Below are positions 37,001 to 47,324 of a DNA stretch of 64,000 bases, piece by piece. A program made the position numbers and the translations under genes. The stretch comes from Leucogyrophana mollusca (taxonomy: Eukaryota > Basidiomycota > Agaricomycetes > Boletales). The notes beneath the pieces were generated by a model, which was given only the letters and a program-made list of their open reading frames with translations, was not told where the DNA came from and did no database searches. Positions within the stretch are counted from its first letter, which is position 1. Each line of letters starts with the position of its first letter. The stretch is taken from contig MU266420.1 of the NCBI GenBank assembly GCA_021014945.1, positions 1 to 64,000 on the forward strand, read 5' to 3'.

Positions 37001-40000
37001 TTTCTATATCACTATCAATCCGGCTGATGTCTATAATCCGGTGGTGAAGTTCCTGGCTGGAAATGAGATTGATGTGGACCATATGCTGCCTGATGAAGTG
37101 CCAAATTATTGGGAACAATCTGTACTGGTCGCAAAGAATCCGGCGATTGCTGCAAAGTTCTTTAATCTGTATTTGAAGGCGTTCATATCAGCACTTCTCG
37201 GTTATGACCCCAATGGCGAAGATTGTGAAGGGGGGGTTCTTGGACTAGTCAAGGCACATTACGGGTGTGTTGAAGCGCAAGGACGTGGCACGCTTCACTG
37301 TCACATGTTTGTATGGCTTGAAGGCGGATTAGATCCCAACGAGATCAAGAAGCGTGTGCTGGAGGAGGGCGATGTCCAATTTCGCGACCGCCTACTGACC
37401 TTTTTGGATGATAGTATGTCGAACAGTATACCTTCTGATCCTGGACCGGAAGTTGTTGTCCCATCTACCAATCATCACCCTTGTTCTGTGCGAGGCTTTG
37501 CTAACGGTAATCCGGCTAATCTCTCTGAGGAACAGCTATCAAGAGCTCGTCAGAAGGATATGCACCATTTGGTTACTAAATGTCAATCACACATCCATTC
37601 TGCTACGTGTTTCAAGTATTGGAAGGGCCCACCTGAACCACGTGAGTGTCGGTTTGACCTTGATGAGTCAAATTTCTGTGCACAAAGTTTGGTCGACGAG
37701 AACACTGGAGAACTTTGTCTTCGCTGTCTTGATGGTATGGTGAACAATTTCAATGCCACCATGTTGGAGGTTATACGGTGCAATATGGACATCCAGTTCA
37801 TTGGTTCCGGTGCATCTGCGAAAGCAATATTGTATTATATTACCGACTATATCACCAAGTCACAGCTTAAGACCCATGTAGCGTTTGCTGCATTGGAGCT
37901 GGCAGTAAGCAAGCTTGGGGAGTATGATCCTGCAGAGGATGACCTTACCGTTCGTTCAAAGCGTCTCTTGCAAAAATGTGCCTATGCTATGATATCTCAT
38001 CAAGAATTGTCGGCTCAGCAGGTGTGCTCATACCTGATGGATTTTGAGGATCACTTTACAAGCCATGAATACCGTCGCTTTTATTGGACAAGTTTTGAGA
38101 ATTATATCAATAGCATAGATCCCAGTCCCGAGTGTTCTCCAAAAGCGCCACCACCTGACGAAGTATTTGTGCCTGAAGTTGAGCATTCGGAGGAAGCTGA
38201 GTCGACGTGTGTTGACGATCAGTGCGAAAGTGCCATTAACGACAATGAGTCATCTGAAGAATGTGTTTTGGAGGGACTTGCGAATGAAGCACCATCGTTT
38301 GAAGAGGTCAGCATCACTATAGATGAAAATGGAAATGTCTTGCCAAAAGCCAGTCTTGTCGCCGACTATGTATTACGAGAGCCTTCATGGGGTGACATCT
38401 GTGTCTGGGACTTTGTTGCTCAAATTGACAAATATAAAAAAAAGGGGAAGAACAAAGGGACAGATGAACACGGTGATGCAGATTTGGATGTAGACACAGA
38501 CGATGAGTGCGTACTTGATAACGATGCTCCAGTCAAAGTCCCCGTTAATATGAGTGATCTACTTGATGATCGGACGCATAGACGTCCGGTCGGATCATTG
38601 CATGTGCCTCATCCTGAGAGTCAAACCCATTTGTTAAAAGTACGCACACCCAAACGGCGTCTAGTACCTGTTCCGACTGGTCCAGGGATTCCAAGGCGGG
38701 ACAGGGCAGAATTGAAGGAACGCTATTGCCGACTCATGCTTATCTTTTTTAAACCGTGGAGACGACCCTCCGATCTACGAGATCCAGGGCAGACTTGGTC
38801 CGATGCTTTTACTGTCTTTGAATCAATGTGTCATCCTCGCTTCAAGTCAATGATGAAGAACATGCAAATCTTACATGAGTGCCGGGACAGCAGAGATGAC
38901 CATTTCCATCAACGGCGGCAACGGTCTTCAAATCGAGCCAACAGGGTGCCTCGAGAGATGATAGCTAGTGCGAATCATGGGGATGACTTCGGGAATGATG
39001 ACGATATAGAAAATGATATATTGGAACATATGAGATCTATTGACAGCTGCCATTCAATGCAAAGCATGCAAGCCCGGGACTCTGCCCTTAGCTGTTTGCA
39101 TAGTGCTGAAGAGTGTGGCAGATTTGGCACTCACAATGAAGCGGATTTGGTGGAACATCAGAGCGACGATGAGTCACACACAGTCCGTCAGGTGGAGAGA
39201 ACCGAACTGCACCTTGAAAATGAATGGCACCAAGCCTATGATGAACGGCGGGAACAGCGTAAGCAAAAATCAATGTTGAAGCCAGGTGCTCAGCTCTCGG
39301 ACAATGGTTTGCAACCAATGTTGGGCACAAACGATACACGTACTGCGTTGTCTGATGGTACTGCATTTAGAGCTGCCTGTGAACCCCGAGTTTTGGTGCC
39401 AGCTCCAATTCTTGTCGAAGGACAAACTTCTAATTCGCACTCACCGTGTGTGAACATATCGGACTTAATCAGTGAATATACTTTAAACACTGAGCAGGCA
39501 AGAGCATTCACCATTGTTGCTGAGCATAGTCTTCTCGCTCATCCTGACCCTCTGCGAATGTTCATTGGTGGACCAGGTGGTACAGGAAAATCTCGTGTCA
39601 TCACTGCTTTGCGCCAGTACTTTGACCGTCGAGACGAGAGCCGTAGGTTTCGCCTTACATCGTATATGGGAGTGGCAGCAAGAAACATCAGTGGAATGAC
39701 TCTACATTCAGCCTTGAATCTCAATCAGTTTTCGGGAAGGAAATCCAACGGCACTTCCCGGCGTGATCTTATGGCAATGTGGGAGGGTGTCGACTATCTC
39801 TTCATAGATGAGGTATCAATGATAGGTTGTAATTTCTTGGTCCAGATCAGTGAGGCGCTCGCAACTGCTAAGGGAAATGGACTCGCTTTTGGGAACATGA
39901 ATATTATTTTCGCAGGAGATCTTGCACAACTCCCTGCTGTTGGACAGACACGTCTCTATGCCCGTGTAAAGACAAGGAAAGTCAGTACAACCTATGGTCA

Positions 40001-41270
40001 GAACACCATTTTCGGAAAGCTGTTATGGCTATCGGTCAAAACGGTTGTACTTTTGACAGAAGTGATGCGGCAAAGTGGTAATGAGAATGAGAGATTCGTA
40101 ACTCTGTTAGGACGACTACGCCATGGCAAGTGCACTGAAGAAGATTATCAGCTGTTGAATACCCGACTAGTTTCGAACGTGAAGCCAGATTGGGAGCCAT
40201 CTGGGTGGTCTAATGCCCCAATTATTGTCAGCAGTAACGACGTCAAAGATAAACTGAATGCAAGAGCTACCGCTGAATTTGCGTATCGAACCGGTCGCAA
40301 GTTGCATTGGTATTACTGCTGTGACAAACGAGGTGGAAAGGTTCTTGAAGATAAGAACCTCAGAGAACAGCTAGAGAATTTACATTCAGGAAAAACAAAT
40401 CAGCGACTTGGTAGAATTCCCCTTGTGATCGGAATGCCCATTATGCTTACCCACAATTTTGACGTAGAGTCAGGCATTGTTAATGGCTGTACTGGCATTT
40501 TGAAGAGCATCCGTTACACGTTGGATGCAGATGGAAGGCGTCATGCCACTTCTTGTGTTATCGATGCTTCCAACACTTCTGGAGATGCCCTTCCGCATTT
40601 GGATAATCAACAGGTGGTGGCTCTTGAAGGCACTGTTGATCTGACTATAACCCATCCATATTCAAAGAAACGATGCTTGATTAAACGCACCCAAGTCCCA
40701 ATTGTACCCGCGTTTGCAATGACAGCTCACAAAGCTCAAGGACAAACATTGGAGAGAGCATTTATAGACCTTGAAGACTGCAAAGGAGCTGAGGCGCCAT
40801 ATGTGATGATTTCCCGTGTAACATCGCTCCAAGGTCTTCTCATCTTGCGGCCGTTCAGCATCAAACGCATAACCAGCCGTCAATCCCAAGATGCTCGGTG
40901 TGATGACCTACGCCTGTACTATCTGAGTCTTCAAACCATTATGGACGCAGGTACTGCAGAAGAGAGTGCTCGAGCTCAACAAGAACTCTGTGACTCTGCT
41001 TTCAAACACTACGTCTGTCCACAAAATGAAAGGCCCAGTTTTACTGTATCTGAAGCTACCACCAATGACTCGGCACGCCTGCTTGAACGCCTTCAGAACG
41101 AAAACGAACGCCTAGCGGTCACAGCCACTAGTCGTACGAACCCTCCAATCCATTCTTGTGTACCCAAAAAGCGCAATTTTGGTGAATCCGACAGCAACCA
41201 ACCCCCACCCGCAAGCGGTATTCTGCCAAACCAGAAAAGACGGCGCCTTCAGAAACGAAAACTGGTCTGA
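34016..41270 (+). CDS. Helitron Rep/helicase (RepHel), probably with spliced N-terminal exon
   Basis: This protein carries out rolling-circle transposition: an HUH endonuclease nicks DNA and a Pif1-type helicase unwinds it. From ATG 34347 the frame is open for about 2307 codons. Visible parts are three SAP-like repeats in the first ~350 residues and CxxC pairs (FTCASCGARTL, LLCVECHSS). The helitron-like domain GLPNFYITINPADVYNP sits near residue 880. The HUH motif GRGTLHCHMFVWLEGG is near 980 and the tyrosine motif YYITDYITKSQ near 1160. The helicase follows with Walker A MFIGGPGGTGKSR (~1740), DYLFIDEVSMIG, GDLAQLPAVGQ, MTAHKAQGQTLER and YVMISRVTSLQG. The tail is basic. Just upstream, 34016-34310 encodes a 98-residue retropepsin-like segment. 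A 43 nt GT-AG intron (34311-34353) would join it in frame, giving about 2400 residues. If that join is wrong, RepHel starts at 34347. Confidence 0.93.
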
Positions 41271-41310
41271 AAATAGTCATTCCAGCATCATCACTTTGGT
41301 ATGTCACTTG

Positions 41311-42276
41311 TTATATGACAGTCAATAATGACCCCGAGTCCATTCTCTCAGTTCCATCACATCCGTCACCTCCCAAACACCACAAGATAACTGGTTCATC
41401 CACGCAATGATGTTCTTCGGGCACCTGTTCTCCCATGTCCAGCCGCATCCACAAGCAACCACTATCATCAGAACTGCGCAGCGAATGTGGACAATTTACA
41501 TTGCCAGCACATTCATGAGGGGTTGGATCCTCTTCATCCCATGCGGTGGCCAAACTCTGGACATCAAAACCTCTTTTCTTGTGCTTTATCAACGCCTGCA
41601 TTCCACCTAAGGTCTGTCTTTCATCGCGTAAGGACATGACATTCACCAGCGCCCTATAGTGATTCGTCATTTTAGGATAGGCTGCGAAAAATCCGTCCGA
41701 AGCGATGTAGTTCATCATAATTGTGCTGTGGTACTGAAAGATGGGACGGACAGCATTTTCGGTGATCGAGACAACAATGTCAATCTTTCTTGTGCTGTTT
41801 GCCATGGCAACGATAGTATGGATAGACGAATGCGAATAAGGTGGGCGATTGGCCCCAACATGTATAACTTGATAATTATGCTGAGCCAGGTACGCCATCA
41901 CGATGATGACCTCCGAACGTGGGACGTATATATCCATGTCGACCGTAGACCATTGCACGCTTGCAGCAGGTAAAAGCAGCCGCAGTGCCAGCGAGCCAGA
42001 TACCACGGAAGATGTCAGGTGGAGAATATCGTTGAACGCCGCAGGTCTATCGAAAAACATCGCCAGCAGTGTCAGCTTGCGATGGTTAAGGTATGCCACC
42101 ACCCATCCTCTGTGATCTTTATTGAGAGACGCAAGCTTTTGTAGTATGTCAAAAGACAAGAGGTTGAGGATCTCGTAAGTGGTTTCATCTGCTAGACGCC
42201 ACAATAAGTTGGACATTTTGAACAACGCTATCATCCAGATGCCCTTATCTCCACTATTTAACACCCTCTCTGGCAT
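41311..42276 (-). CDS. Putative nucleotidyltransferase-fold protein, Helitron-associated
   Basis: Single-exon frame of 321 codons from MPERVLNSGDKGIWM. An F-box-like start (ADETTYEILNLLSFDILQKL) precedes a segment with SGSLALRLLLP followed about 15 residues later by TVDMDIYVPRSEV. A GS motif followed by a DxD-type pair is the hallmark of nucleotidyltransferase folds, and similar hypothetical proteins are common in mushroom genomes. The rest has hydrophobic strands (KIDIVVSITENAV) and a Cys/His-containing tail (HECAGNVNCPHS). The catalytic role is inference only. Its stop lies 40 bp from the RepHel stop, tail-to-tail, and its start is 125 bp from the divergent 42402 gene, so all three appear to travel together. 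Confidence 0.6.
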   Translation of the reverse strand: MPERVLNSGDKGIWMIALFKMSNLLWRLADETTYEILNLLSFDILQKLASLNKDHRGWVVAYLNHRKLTLLAMFFDRPAAFNDILHLTSSVVSGSLALRLLLPAASVQWSTVDMDIYVPRSEVIIVMAYLAQHNYQVIHVGANRPPYSHSSIHTIVAMANSTRKIDIVVSITENAVRPIFQYHSTIMMNYIASDGFFAAYPKMTNHYRALVNVMSLRDERQTLGGMQALIKHKKRGFDVQSLATAWDEEDPTPHECAGNVNCPHSLRSSDDSGCLWMRLDMGEQVPEEHHCVDEPVILWCLGGDGCDGTERMDSGSLLTVI

Positions 42277-42401
42277 ATATCACATCCGCAAACTTCCACA
42301 ATACCCGGATATTCCCGCCATTGATCAAACTACTGAATTGCTCGCACCACTATAAAGGTTACTGCGTCAATATCCACTGATTTTGAAACAAACTCATCGC
42401 A

Positions 42402-42806
42402 ATGACAGAATTCCCTAGGTTATCTTGGACCAAGGCTTTTTACGTTGGCAGTCATGCTGATCACTGCGGATTTTGTTCTGTATCAACAACAATCGCCTTC
42501 CCAGGAGCAGAACCAACTATCAACCACCTCCCGATGTTCTTTCCTTCACCCGAAACAGTGGATTTCTACACCAAAGATATATCCCTCTTCGGAACGACCA
42601 CCACGCATCAAATGCTCGTTCTATATGACGCACACTTACACAATCGCCCATACGCTGGTATTTGTTCATACTTGGTATTGTGTAGGAATGAATCGGAAGA
42701 TGGTTTCCATCGTATGACGCAACAAGACTTTATGGCAGTTGCACAAGCTCTGAGCAGGTACGTGCAGCCAATTTTTGGCAGAGTCTCCATCTCAAGCGAT
42801 ATTTAA
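42402..42806 (+). CDS. Small hypothetical protein, Helitron cargo
   Basis: A 134-codon frame from MTEFPRLSWTKAFYVGSHAD to GRVSISSDI. A TATAAAGG sequence at 42351-42358 sits about 50 bp upstream of the ATG. There are no membrane segments or recognisable motifs; the sequence mixes His/Cys near the start (DHCGFCSV) with a globular-looking remainder. Its compact placement between divergent and downstream cargo frames suggests a real gene of the element. Function unknown. Confidence 0.5.
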   Translation: MTEFPRLSWTKAFYVGSHADHCGFCSVSTTIAFPGAEPTINHLPMFFPSPETVDFYTKDISLFGTTTTHQMLVLYDAHLHNRPYAGICSYLVLCRNESEDGFHRMTQQDFMAVAQALSRYVQPIFGRVSISSDI

Positions 42807-43184
42807 AAAGTTTAACCGAAGATGTACCCTCCATTTGTGTTGAACGTCATTGAAGTGGACCCCATCCTACCTACGTCCTATATTGTATTCTGTATCACGC
42901 TTTCAATCACACACGTCTCTCCACTAGGTATGACGTTCCATTTCCTATTAACAAGAGACTCAATTGAATGAAAATGTCGACAGCAGTGTATATCAAAATG
43001 TCGATCCTCACACAATTCCAGCCCCTCAACACACATTCCCTGCCGATCCCTTGCACTTATTTGATTTCTCAAGAATGTATTTTGTATGTACCTCCTGTCC
43101 AAAAACGAATTCACCTCCTCATTGTGATAAATTATCTGACTAAGTCATCGAAATGCCTTTCTGTCTCATCTCACACCGACCATC

Positions 43185-44559
43185 ATGGATGACTCCAATG
43201 CTTCTGACCCGTCAACCGTCTACATTGCTCGTGCACAATCCGGACTCTATGATTCTGCTGTAGACCAAATTGTTGCACTTCCCCGTGGAACGGCTTTAGC
43301 AATGTCCACATACGAAGAAGACTTCACCCGTGTAACAAACAACTGGTCTGGCAATTTTTCCTACCACAGCACCGGATCGAACAATGAACACGAAAGTATC
43401 TTGATTGGCCAGTTGTGTCATTCCTCAAGCGGCACAAAATTCACGGCCCGTGGTAATCATTATGTCGGTACAGGGTTTAATGTAAGCCTATCAAGACCAG
43501 AGTCCGATAATACTGACGCCAACGTCAATTTAGCCAATTTACATCGAAGATAAAAGCCGTGTAAAATTCATATTCACTCTATCTCGACCGAGTCACGCCA
43601 CACCTCGCATGCAAACACTCTGGGACAATCAAGTGGCAACCCTAAACGAAGTGATTGACGCTGACCGTGCAGAACTCACCAAACGCAACAAGGTAACATC
43701 ACGGCTGCGAATGAAAAGACATTATTGACCAAGCCACAGACCTTGCCTTTCAAAGAGTGGACCGACCATTCTACTGGCGATAAGAGTCTCCCCCCAGATC
43801 TCATCAATATTTTATCGGGTCAAATATATGTCGTACGCTTCCTGATGCTGGTTCATTGATCTACAATCGCTCACCACCACTAACAGTTACCGAAGGGCAA
43901 AACCGCAGACGCAGACCCTGCAGCGAAACGCACAAAGATCACCAAAAAAGCAATAACCAAAACAGGGGGATCCAGTAAAGAGATCGAATGCGATTCTGGG
44001 ATGCAGGATGTTGACAGCAAGTTCACCGTTGCTGATACACCCCCAAGCCCTCCTATTACCAACATACCAACTGGTACGTTTGCCATTACCCACACTGATG
44101 AGAGTCAGCTAATTACTGGCAACAGTCACCATCAATGACTTGTACAATCCTTCCATACTGTCCGATTATGGAGGTGACCTTTTTCGCCATGATAAAGCCA
44201 TGCTCCGACAACTCGATATGCGAGATCTCAATAATGACCTTGTTCCTCCCGATGCATGGTACAGCACCTTCAGGCCGGGTTGTTTGATCATGGCCAGAGT
44301 TACTATGCATGCCTTCAGTTGGGAATCCCGCCGCGTCAGTAATCTTTGTTGATTGAGTATAAATTCCACTAACGCCCTATGGTTTCAGGTCTACCAACTT
44401 AACGCGCACAGTCTTCGCCTTCTAGACAGCTCGATCGAGCCAATCGAAGAACGTCTATGCGATTCCATACATAGCACCTCGCCTGCTTCATTGTCCTCCA
44501 GCACCGCAGCATCTACAGCTATGGCTTCTTTTTCCCTCGGTAAACGCACACGTGATTAA
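43185..44559 (+). CDS. Multi-exon hypothetical gene, Helitron cargo, one doubtful join
   Basis: Exon 1 (43185-43481) encodes MDDSNASDPSTVYIARAQSG and so on. GTAAGC...TTTAG leads to exon 2 at 43534 (PIYIEDKSRVKFIFTLSRP). At 43693-43733 the frame changes. This is either a 41 nt intron GTAACA...CCAAG or a one-base frameshift inside a continuous exon. It resumes as PQTLPFKEWTDHSTGDKSLP. Further GT-AG introns then lead to a Lys-rich piece (LPKGKTADADPAAKRTK), VTINDLYNPSILSDYGGD, STFRPGCLIMARVTMHAFSW, and the last exon ending SLGKRTRD. The segment FRPGCLIMARVTMHAF looks like a small beta-barrel strand. I do not recognise the family; intactness is uncertain because of the doubtful join. Confidence 0.5.
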
Positions 44560-44671
44560 AGCCTTTGACTTCCCTTGTACTACTATCCCAGAAACGAATA
44601 ACGGTTCCTTGACCTTGTATTTGTAGTTTACTGTATGTTTCCTGTGATTTTACTAGCGAAAAATAACAACC

Positions 44672-44840
44672 ATGGTGTCGATTAAACACTCCCCACGTCC
44701 ATAATGCACGCCCTTTTCCATAAAAGCAGCGTCATTCGGCAAGCGGCCCCAAACGCGCACATCAGCAAGAGATCGCGTCGCAGCAACCCTCGCTGCCCAG
44801 GATGTAAACAACTGGTTTAGCACCACTATAAAATTGCATC
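44672..44840 (+). pseudogene. Decayed copy of the Helitron retropepsin-like exon
   Basis: This stretch aligns colinearly with 34038-34205, upstream of RepHel. Conserved stretches include ATGGTGT..GAT, TTTTCCAT, CATTCGG, GATCG, CCAGGATG and CCACTAT. Translated, it keeps DRVAATLAAQDVNNWFSTTI against DRIAATLALQDANGWFTTTI in the intact copy. An in-frame TAA near its start and loss of similarity afterwards show that it is no longer functional. Confidence 0.75.
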
Positions 44841-45396
44841 TACATTATCACTGAAGGCAGCAGAGAAACAGCGGCTCACTTGGCAATGATTGCAAGATGC
44901 TGCGGGTAGCTCGCTGAGTCACAAAGCAAATTAACAAGGCGTGAAAGAACTCGGGAGTGGTTTTCAATGACCATCACTGATTGCATTGAGGGAGTTGTTT
45001 ACTGGGGCGGCCCCACGGCTACGCCAAACAGAGAAGCCCCAGAGGTGACCCCACTCAAGCAGATGGTAACATCGACGAAAAAACAGCAGGAGAATGAATG
45101 ATTTTAAACTCGCGGAGAACGCCGAACCTCGGGTAGCGGGCACTGCCACGAATGTGGCCCTCTCAGCTTATTTAAAAATACGACGAAGAGTAAAGCAACT
45201 CTTCGACGACGAAAGACTTAGGAGGTACAAAAGAGCGAACGAATAAAAGAGACCTCCGAAAATACAGGTCTGCTGAATAAAAAAGGAGGTGAGCCGAGCC
45301 GTGCCGAGACCGCTTGTGGAGAGGTACAGCCAACGATCGAAGATGCCGACTCCCCATTTGGTGACGTGATTCATCCGGTGCAGACATTGTACCCCA

Positions 45397-45407
45397 TATA
45401 TAAAAGG
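45397..45407 (+). promoter_or_regulatory. TATA box of the GPI-protein gene
   Basis: TATATAAAAGG lies 104 bp upstream of the ATG at 45511, followed by a pyrimidine-rich leader. This spacing is usual for strongly expressed basidiomycete genes. Confidence 0.6.
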
Positions 45408-45510
45408 GTCAATAAACTGCGCAGCTGACTTGGACACGCTTTCTTACTTCTCTCCTTCACCCGTAATTCATACCACTCACATCCAACACCTTTAACGTTT
45501 ATTATTCACG

Positions 45511-46458
45511 ATGCGTTTCACTCCCGTTATTCTCATCGCAGGCGCTGGTTTCGCCGCTGCTCAAACGTGAGTGACACTTCCCAGGTTGCGAAAGACTGGG
45601 ACTCATGATTTTTGTAGCCTGTCTACTCAGTGCGAGTCCGGCTTAGCCGCGATCGCAGGATCATCTGAGGCATCGTGTCTCAACTTGAATGCGCTTGTCT
45701 CACTCGCATTGAGCAACTCGAGCTCAACCTCCGTGATCCCCACCGTCAACACCTGGCTCACCGGCCTTTGCTCTACTGGCGCTTGCAGCAACCAGACCCT
45801 TTCTGATGTCGTCACCAACATCACTACTTCCTGTGCAACTGAGCTACAGAGCATCGGCGCTTCGACGTCAAATACTGCCGCCTTGATTACGGCTGTTCAG
45901 GAGGCTTACCCCACCGTGAGACAGATCGCCTGTTTGAAAGAGTGAGCTTTGTGCATCTTCGAACACATTTTCACTCGCTGATGCAGCCGATATAGCACCT
46001 CAACAAGCACTCTTTGTCTTACCGAGACCCTGACTGGCATCCAGTCTGCAACGACCACGCTCTCTCTCACCAACATTGTCGGTCTCGTCACCAAGGTGAT
46101 GTCAGGGCAGACAGTCAGCATCCCACAAAACGTCACATGCTCCGACTGCTCGAAGGCAGCATACACTGTTGCCGCTCAGAGCTTCCCATCGCTTGTTGGC
46201 GACGCACAGAGCACCGTCTCAGGGGAGTGTGGCGCCGACTTTGTTAGTAAGTACAAGCTGAGGTTTTCTATACTACGGGCTGTTGACTAAAATGCGCTTT
46301 GAACAGACGGTCAAATGCCCACTGATGTCCAGGAGACGGCCAGCAACACCACCTCGACCAGCGCAACGGGCGGAGCCAGCGCCCTCTCTGTGGGTAGCCT
46401 CAACTTGGGCGCAGCCCTCCTTGTTGGCGTCTCGTCTGTCTTTGCGCTTCTGGCATAA
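45511..46458 (+). CDS. Secreted, probably GPI-anchored cysteine-containing surface protein
   Basis: Exons 45511-45566, 45618-45941, 45996-46246 and 46307-46458 join in frame. The product has a signal peptide (MRFTPVILIAGAGFAAAQ) and a Ser/Thr-rich globular part with evenly spaced cysteines (QCESGLAAI, EASCLNLNAL, GLCSTGACSNQT, TTSCATELQ, QIACLK, NVTCSDCSKAAY, SGECGADF). A Ser/Thr/Gly-rich stretch and a C-terminal hydrophobic tail (GAALLVGVSSVFALLA) typical of a GPI signal follow. It is likely exported to the plasma membrane or wall. This cysteine pattern recurs in many mushroom proteins of unknown function, so no activity can be assigned. A clear TATA box is present upstream. Confidence 0.85.
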
Positions 46459-47324
46459 AATTTCATCTTTAAGATGGGAGGACCCCCGTATTTTCAACGG
46501 TGTGTAGGACGCTAATGCGTGAGGACTTTTACCATAGTGGACGGTGTGCTGTGATGTAGCGCTACATCTTTTGCTATCTAATTGGACATTTTATTGCGTG
46601 TCATCGGATCGTGAGCTGCTTAAGAGTCATCGATTCGCCACCGTTTATCCATGATGAGGCGTCCATGGCTCCGACCGCCTTCTCCCTCGAAGTCTGCTCT
46701 CGGATCAAAAATCTAGACATGTACGGCGGTCGTTGCCCGTGAGAGGCACGAGGGACTGTTAGGTGGCTTCATGCTGTGTCGAAACGACTTTCCCCAACAA
46801 ATTTGACTGAAGTGCTGGCGCTGGCGCTCTTCCATCATAGGGTGGATGGACGTAATCATTGTATCTCTAGGGTTCCTGAACACGGTGGTGGATGAGTTAG
46901 TCTTCAGTAGCTGACCTTATGAACATATGATAGTCGATATGTTTCAATATAAGGTGGAGGAGTGATCGCGAGCTGGGTCGATTGTGAGGAAGACAATGTA
47001 AATGTCATGAGGCATTATATGTAACATTCCGCCCTGAAAGTTACGCTTGACATTCATCACACCCCAAGTGGATCGCGCTCAAAACGATCCGCTCAGGGCA
47101 CCCCACCTACTTTTTCCCCATGGTTCTTCCGCAATCAATTTGTACGTATATATATATGTGTGTGTGACGGCTGGCGAGGGTTGGCGAGGTTTGCTGGGGT
47201 TCACAGACGTCGGCCTAGACTGGATCCCCGCGGAACGCCCGCAATATATCGACTGTGACGGTGCTTCCTCAAGGTCGGAACGAACATGGTGTAGGATGTG
47301 GTTGCATTTGAGTGTACGGTTTTA
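46459..47324. other. Intergenic region
   Basis: This is the region between the ends of two converging genes. There is a short TATATATATGTGTGTGTG run near 47150-47165 and no recognisable coding sequence. Confidence 0.5.

Larger units (their letters stand above)
34016..44870 (+). mobile_element. Helitron (rolling-circle transposon) with apparent cargo genes
   Basis: The core is an intact RepHel gene at 34016-41270. It is followed by three further frames that do not look like the neighbouring host genes and, at 44672-44840, by a decayed second copy of the region that precedes RepHel. The outer limits given here are only the outermost sequences that I link to the element. I could not identify the 5'-TC end or the 3' hairpin plus CTRR end with confidence. 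RepHel has no internal stop or frameshift, which suggests the element is young or still active. Confidence 0.75.

Noticed and set aside
45005..45020. TGGGG-CGG-CCCCA hairpin considered as the Helitron 3' end
   Set aside because: The following sequence is CGGCTACG, which contains no CTRR.
45140..45165. Hairpin GCCAC-GAAT-GTGGC considered as the Helitron 3' terminal hairpin
   Set aside because: It is not followed at the expected distance by CTRR and a T, so it was not used to define the element end.
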